Source of the DNA: Marinobacter aromaticivorans
GTDB lineage: Bacteria > Pseudomonadota > Gammaproteobacteria > Pseudomonadales > Oleiphilaceae
Reading direction: 5' to 3'
Assembly: GCF_002806975.1 (NCBI RefSeq)
Contig: NZ_NIHD01000001.1
Span: 558,001 to 622,000 of the forward strand
DNA: 64,000 nucleotides
The position numbers and the translations under genes are program-made. Below, piece after piece: positions 60,008-64,000 of the stretch. The notes under the pieces are model-generated. The model searched no databases. It was not told the origin of the DNA and saw only the letters and a program-made list of their open reading frames with translations. The number at the start of each line of letters is the position of its first letter. The stretch's first letter is position 1.

Positions 60008-61417
60008 ATGATAAACATAACCCACCATGGCGCCACCACAGGCGTTACCGGCTCCTGCCACGAACTTACCCTGAGTTCCGGGCAGGGCGCGTCCGCTGGC
60101 ATTCTCATTGACTGCGGCCTGTTCCAGGGGCAGGAAAAGGGCGACGGCGCCAACGCTTCTTCTCTCTCCGTTGACTTCCCCATTGAGCATATCCGCGCTC
60201 TGGTAGTCACTCATGTTCATATTGACCATGTCGGTCGCATTCCCTATCTGTTGGCGGCGGGTTTTGAGGGGCCGATTATTTGTTCGGAGCCTTCTGCCAT
60301 AATGCTTCCGGAGATTCTGGAGGATGCGCTGAAGATTGGTTTTACCCGCGACAGGTCGCTGATTGAACGGGTGCTCGGGCTGATCCGGTCCCGGCTGGTG
60401 CCTGTGCCTTACGGGCAGTGGCATGAGGTGTTTGCAGAGCTGGGGGCTTCACTGTCGGTGCGCTTGCAGCGTGCAGGGCATATTCTGGGTTCGGCGTACG
60501 TTGAGTGCGATGCGGTGTGCGACGGTGAGCGTGAACGCGTGGTGTTCAGTGGTGACCTGGGCGCGCCTCACGCACCTTTGTTGAATGAGCCGATCCCGCC
60601 TGAGAAGGCAGATCGCCTGGTGATTGAGAGCACCTATGGTGACAAGGATCACGAGAACCGGGAGACCCGTCGTTATCGCCTGAAAGCCATTCTTGAGCGG
60701 GCGTTGGCAGATGGTGGTACAGTGCTGATTCCGGCGTTTAGTATCGGGCGCACTCAGGAAATATTGTATGAAATCGAGGGCCTGATCCATGAATTCCGCG
60801 ATGAGCCGGTTGCGGAGGATCTGGCCTGGGACGACCTTGAAATCGTGGTGGATTCGCCTCTTGCGGCGGAGTTTACCAGTATCTACCGCAAGCTGAAGCC
60901 GTTCTGGAATGCGGAAGCCACCGATCTGCTTCAGCAGAGCCGGCATCCGCTTTCGTTTGAGCAGTTAACGGTTATTGATTCCCATGAGGATCATATTAAC
61001 GCCGTGGATTACCTTGCCCGCTCCCGGCGTCCCTGTGTGGTGCTGGCCGGTTCCGGCATGTGTGCCGGTGGCAGGGTGGTTAATTACCTTAAAGCGATGC
61101 TGGGTGAAGCCAGGAATGATGTTTTATTTGTGGGTTATCAGGCCGAGGGTACACCGGGGCGGGATATTCTTGTATATGGCCTCCGGGGTGGCTGGGTAGA
61201 GCTTGATGGCGAGCGGTTTGATATTCACGCGCAGGTTCACCAGGTGGGTGGTTATTCTGCCCATGCCGGGCAGTCGGATTTGATCCGTTTTATTGAAGGT
61301 ATACCGCAGAAACCTTCCGAGATTCGTATTGTGCACGGGGATAATTTGGCAAAGCTGGCGTTTAAACATTGTCTTGATACATTGCATTATCCATGCGTAA
61401 TTATTCCCGAAGAATAG
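60008..61417 (+). CDS. Beta-CASP metallo-beta-lactamase nuclease-like protein (2)
   Basis: A 469-residue member of the same family as the protein at 37034. Motif 2 is VTHVHIDHVGRIP. Further ligands lie in QRAGHILGSAYVECD and FSGDLGAPHAPLL. The beta-CASP part has VIESTYGDKDHENRETRRYR, GGTVLIPAFSIGRTQEILYE and CVVLAGSGMCAGGRVVNYLK, with the last ligand region GGYSAHAGQSDLIRF. The ATG at 60008 begins the protein at MINITHHGATTGVTGSCHEL, the normal start, and the open frame above it is not used. It lies 65 bp after wbpM. The function is RNA processing or unknown. Confidence 0.88.
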   Translation: MINITHHGATTGVTGSCHELTLSSGQGASAGILIDCGLFQGQEKGDGANASSLSVDFPIEHIRALVVTHVHIDHVGRIPYLLAAGFEGPIICSEPSAIMLPEILEDALKIGFTRDRSLIERVLGLIRSRLVPVPYGQWHEVFAELGASLSVRLQRAGHILGSAYVECDAVCDGERERVVFSGDLGAPHAPLLNEPIPPEKADRLVIESTYGDKDHENRETRRYRLKAILERALADGGTVLIPAFSIGRTQEILYEIEGLIHEFRDEPVAEDLAWDDLEIVVDSPLAAEFTSIYRKLKPFWNAEATDLLQQSRHPLSFEQLTVIDSHEDHINAVDYLARSRRPCVVLAGSGMCAGGRVVNYLKAMLGEARNDVLFVGYQAEGTPGRDILVYGLRGGWVELDGERFDIHAQVHQVGGYSAHAGQSDLIRFIEGIPQKPSEIRIVHGDNLAKLAFKHCLDTLHYPCVIIPEE

Positions 61418-61609
61418 AGGTCAACTCTTTATTTCGGGTTTTTAATTACATTAAATCAATAACCTTTGCCATATGTAATTCGATGTCTTACTATACGATT
61501 GATTTCTGAAATATTGGCTGGCCTTTGGTTGTGAAGGCGAAGTTCGGGTTCTCTTCTCGACGTTTGAAAGCCAAAGATTAAATGCAGATCAACACAGGGT
61601 TTCAATTCC

Positions 61610-61978
61610 ATGGCAAAGATTAACGACTACTACGAAAAGAAGCAGCTTATGGAAAAGCTTGCCGCCGAGATTAATCAATTGGAGCAGGATCAGGCGCTGA
61701 AACGTGAATTGGCTTTTGAAAGCAGCGTGCGTGAGCTGATGAAGGAGTACGACAAGTCTCCGAAGCATGTGCTGCAGGTGTTGGCAGCTATTGATCCGTC
61801 TATTGCTGTAGCCAAGGCCGAGGCCTCTACCGGCACCCGCGCCAAGCGCCCTATGAAGACCTACAAAAACCCGCATACCGGTGAAGTGGTTAAAACCCGG
61901 GGTGGTAATCACAAGGTCCTGAATGAATGGCGTAAAAAGTACGGCAAGGAAGCGGTGCAAAGCTGGCAGGAAGGCTGA
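61610..61978 (+). CDS. mvaT: MvaT-family H-NS-like nucleoid protein
   Basis: A 122-residue MvaT-type xenogeneic silencer. The N-terminal oligomerisation coiled coil is about residues 1-60 (QLMEKLAAEINQLEQDQALK, ELAFESSVRELMKEYDKSPK). The C-terminal DNA-binding domain is YKNPHTGEVVKTRGGNHKVL followed by NEWRKKYGKEAVQSWQEG, which carries the KNPHTGEV and RGGNHK signature of MvaT/MvaU. These proteins bind AT-rich DNA and silence acquired genes, including surface polysaccharide loci. The 192-bp upstream region is AT-rich and may be self-regulated. A strong bidirectional terminator follows. Confidence 0.93.
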   Translation: MAKINDYYEKKQLMEKLAAEINQLEQDQALKRELAFESSVRELMKEYDKSPKHVLQVLAAIDPSIAVAKAEASTGTRAKRPMKTYKNPHTGEVVKTRGGNHKVLNEWRKKYGKEAVQSWQEG

Positions 61979-62016
61979 CTGGTTCGGCGTAAGCCGATTT
62001 GAATGATACGGAAAAT

Positions 62017-62054
62017 AAAAGAGGCCAGGTGAGAAGTTCGCCTGGCCTCTTTTT
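62017..62054. terminator. Bidirectional terminator between mvaT and the GGDEF gene
   Basis: GAGGCCAGG (62021-62029) pairs perfectly with CCTGGCCTC (62041-62049), with an A tract on the left (AAAA) and a T tract on the right (TTTTTATT). It works for mvaT on the plus strand and for the leftward GGDEF gene, whose stop is at 62065. Confidence 0.9.
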
Positions 62055-62064
62055 ATTGGTCGAA

Positions 62065-63024
62065 TTATTGCCCGAAAACAACCACGCGATTGCGCCCGCC
62101 TTTTTTAGCTGCGTACAAAGCCTCATCGGCCTGTTGCATCCATTCCATATGATTTTTTGGCGTATCACTTAACCCCGCAATACCTATACTGACGGTATAA
62201 TGAATCGGCGCAGAGGGTGTATCGACCACACTTTGTTCAATGGTCTCTCTTATACGCTCGCATATTGTATGGGCACCTTCGGCATCGGTTTCCGGCAATA
62301 TGATTCCGAATTCTTCACCGCCATAACGGCCAATACTGTCTGATTGCCGCAGAATATGTTTAGCGGTTGCAGCGGTATGTTTGATAACTTCATCTCCTGC
62401 CAGGTGGCCGTGGTTATCGTTCACCTTTTTAAAAAAATCGATATCAAACATCACAAGGCTGGTGGCGTGGCCATAGCGACGGAATCGTTCGAACTCTGCA
62501 TCCACCAGGTTTTCCCAGGTGCCACGGTTCAGCAGGCCGGTTAGGCGATCTGTTTTGCTGAGTTTGGCCAGCTGTTCGTTGGCCCGCTCCAGAGCGCGTT
62601 TGCCTGTGGCAATGTCGGTTACGTCGTACACCATAAGGCACACTTTCTCTACCTGCCCGGTGCTGCCGTATAGCGGGCTGATGGTGAGGTTCTGGAACAT
62701 GTACTCCTCGGTGCCGGTAATGGGGCGGGTGTTGCGAAACCGGAAAAGATAGGGGCGCTGCTCCCAGGAGGTAAACGCACGGGTGTTGAGTAGTGCGACT
62801 GCATCCACTTTGCGGGTGAGCCAGGCTTTGGGGATATCCGGGAACAGATCGAAAAGCACCCGGTTGCGGATTTTACTGGCAGTGATGCCGCTGTGGTTTT
62901 CCATAAACCCGTTCCAGGCCTGTACCCGGAAGTCGAGATCCAGCACCACCAGGCCCACCTCAACGGATTCCAGCATATCCACCAGCCAGTGGAAGGATTG
63001 TGCTTCGATTTCGTTTATCGTCAT
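62065..63024 (-). CDS. PAS-GGDEF diguanylate cyclase
   Basis: A 319-residue signalling protein. The N-terminal PAS domain is about residues 12-130 (SVEVGLVVLDLDFRVQAWNG). A short linker precedes a GGDEF domain with LTGLLNRGTWENLVDAEF, SLVMFDIDFFKKVNDNHGHL and the active site GRYGGEEFGIILPE. The inhibitory RxxD site is present as RQSD five residues before the active site, so product feedback is expected. It makes c-di-GMP in the cytoplasm. No signal peptide or membrane helix is seen. The start lies 3 bp after the stop of the upstream response regulator, so the pair is one operon and probably one pathway. Confidence 0.92.
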   Translation of the reverse strand: MTINEIEAQSFHWLVDMLESVEVGLVVLDLDFRVQAWNGFMENHSGITASKIRNRVLFDLFPDIPKAWLTRKVDAVALLNTRAFTSWEQRPYLFRFRNTRPITGTEEYMFQNLTISPLYGSTGQVEKVCLMVYDVTDIATGKRALERANEQLAKLSKTDRLTGLLNRGTWENLVDAEFERFRRYGHATSLVMFDIDFFKKVNDNHGHLAGDEVIKHTAATAKHILRQSDSIGRYGGEEFGIILPETDAEGAHTICERIRETIEQSVVDTPSAPIHYTVSIGIAGLSDTPKNHMEWMQQADEALYAAKKGGRNRVVVFGQ

Positions 63025-63027
63025 GGA

Positions 63028-64000
63028 TTAATCCACCAGGTATTGAAGGCGCTTTTCAAGGAAGGGTACTGAATCTTCCGTGAGCAGCACCAGCATGTCG
63101 CAATGGATATCCCGTTCTTCCAGCGTGTAACTGATTTCGATGCACAAGAGCTGCTCTTCCCGGGAGTTCTGGTGTTCCAGCAGTTCTGCGATCTGCCGGT
63201 GCTGGCCCAGTACGCTGGGATGACCAAGGCCGAGTTTGAGATCCAGCTGATCCCCCACACCTTTGAGGAAGGCGCCAAACAGAATGCTGGACATGTCCAT
63301 CAACACTTCGACGTTTACCGACTCACCCTCAAGGGTTTCGTAGTGCAGCAGCTCTGCCATTTCCCGGAAGCTTGCGTCGGCGAACAGCAGCAATGCCTCG
63401 CCGGCAATACCTGCGCCGGTGAACCCCTGGCAAACGGCTGAATAGGTGTCGCTGTCGTGAGCGGCCGATATGGCCATGTGCAGTTCGGAGTTGGCAATAA
63501 AGGCCACTCTGGGAATGGGTTGTTTCACAAATACTCGCAGCAGGCGCGCAAGCAGGTCCGACGAGCGGCCCATGGCGACGTTGGCAATTTCCTGCAGGTA
63601 ATCGTTGAGTGAAACCGAGATCTCCCGCGCCTGCGAGTTGTCATCGGGGTTGAGCGTGCTGTCGCTCAGAGCGGCGTTTTCCAGATCCCCGGGTCGATAG
63701 AAGCCGTATTCCGAAAGCAGACTGAGCACAACTCCCAGATCTGTCGGCTTTTTTATAAAGTCTATGGCGCCGAGTTTGCGTACCCGCTCACGGGCCTCGG
63801 GCTGGATATCGCCGGAAACCACGATGGTCATGATGGGCAAGTCTTCAGCCAGGACATGCTCCAGAACCTCATAGCCGTCCATCTCGGGCATGTTGAGATC
63901 GAGAAACATCAGGTCGGCTTGACCGGCACGCAGCGTTTCCAGTGCTTCTACACCGTTATTGGCAAACAGGATTTCATCGGCAAGGCCTGCAGGCAGGGCC
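63028..64000 (-). CDS. Response regulator with CheC/CheX-like phosphatase domain (5' end outside the window)
   Basis: At least 323 residues are visible, and the frame stays open to the window edge. The receiver domain contains the phosphoacceptor region MFLDLNMPEMDGYEVLEHVL and the later IVVSGDIQPE and AIDFIKKPT. Roughly 30 N-terminal residues are likely missing. The C-terminal half resembles CheC/CheX/FliY phosphatases, with EIANVAMGRSSDLLARLL and the later VEVLMDMSSILFGAFLKGVG, which carry the family's paired E/N-type motifs. The protein may therefore control phosphate flow in a chemotaxis-like system. The internal ATG at 63909 is not the start because it lies within the receiver domain. 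It is coupled to the GGDEF gene. Confidence 0.85.
   Translation of the reverse strand, partial: ALPAGLADEILFANNGVEALETLRAGQADLMFLDLNMPEMDGYEVLEHVLAEDLPIMTIVVSGDIQPEARERVRKLGAIDFIKKPTDLGVVLSLLSEYGFYRPGDLENAALSDSTLNPDDNSQAREISVSLNDYLQEIANVAMGRSSDLLARLLRVFVKQPIPRVAFIANSELHMAISAAHDSDTYSAVCQGFTGAGIAGEALLLFADASFREMAELLHYETLEGESVNVEVLMDMSSILFGAFLKGVGDQLDLKLGLGHPSVLGQHRQIAELLEHQNSREEQLLCIEISYTLEERDIHCDMLVLLTEDSVPFLEKRLQYLVD

Noticed and set aside
1-64000. tRNA, rRNA, prophage or integron features
   Set aside because: No cloverleaf-like sequences, integrase genes, attC arrays or phage structural genes were seen by reading. A covariance-model scan was not possible here and would be the decisive test.

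Overview
The window looks like the chromosome of a marine gammaproteobacterium, most probably Marinobacter or a close relative. The inference rests on an MvaT-type nucleoid protein, a hisD-hisC-NIF3-ZapG-ZapE neighbourhood, a pilB-pilC-pilD-coaE type IV pilus block, a DUF1302/DUF1329/LuxR trio and an RfaH-linked Wzx/Wzy polysaccharide locus. No rRNA, tRNA, CRISPR array or prophage was seen.

Layout. 1-5.2 kb: core genes (hisD end, hisC, NIF3, zapG, zapE). 5.4-11.6 kb: DUF1302 and DUF1329 envelope proteins followed by a MalT-like LuxR regulator. 11.5-21.3 kb: mostly leftward envelope and signalling genes (acyltransferase, Bax-like glucosaminidase, large lipoprotein, YfaZ porin-like protein, YacG, hybrid histidine kinase, TrmO, an outer-membrane protein). 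21.2-30.4 kb: coaE and pilD/pilC/pilB leftward, then pilA, a REP-associated (RAYT) transposase, a second pilin and a PglL/TfpO-like pilin glycosylase. 30.5-34.7 kb: accessory island with a two-gene HipBA module, sodC and a three-gene HipB-HipS-HipT module. 34.8-39.8 kb: MscS channel, beta-CASP metallo-beta-lactamase, CysQ and RfaH. 40-60 kb: rightward surface-polysaccharide locus (Wzz, Wzi, SLBB export protein, Wzz, Wzx, Wzy, four glycosyltransferases, UDP-sugar enzymes, an initiating phosphosugar transferase and a WbpM-type dehydratase). 60-64 kb: second beta-CASP enzyme, MvaT, a PAS-GGDEF diguanylate cyclase and a response regulator cut by the window end.

How it fits together. PilB, PilC and PilD assemble and process the two pilins, each preceded by a sigma-54-like promoter, and the PglL-like ligase probably glycosylates them. 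RfaH is encoded just upstream of the polysaccharide locus, and an exact ops element lies at the start of its second gene, so the long operon is probably antiterminated by RfaH. MvaT may silence the AT-rich polymerase part.

The most unusual signals are two repeat systems. (a) Three copies of a palindromic element, two of which bracket hisC in opposite orientation. Each has a conserved 56-nt core enclosed by 27-28-nt arms whose outer sequence differs between copies but stays complementary within each copy. (b) A same-orientation scatter of the decamer GGACAGGCAC and variants, about 15 copies confined to 26.7-33.1 kb around the RAYT gene, often with small tandem duplications of neighbouring sequence. 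One variant forms the -24 box of the second pilin's predicted promoter.
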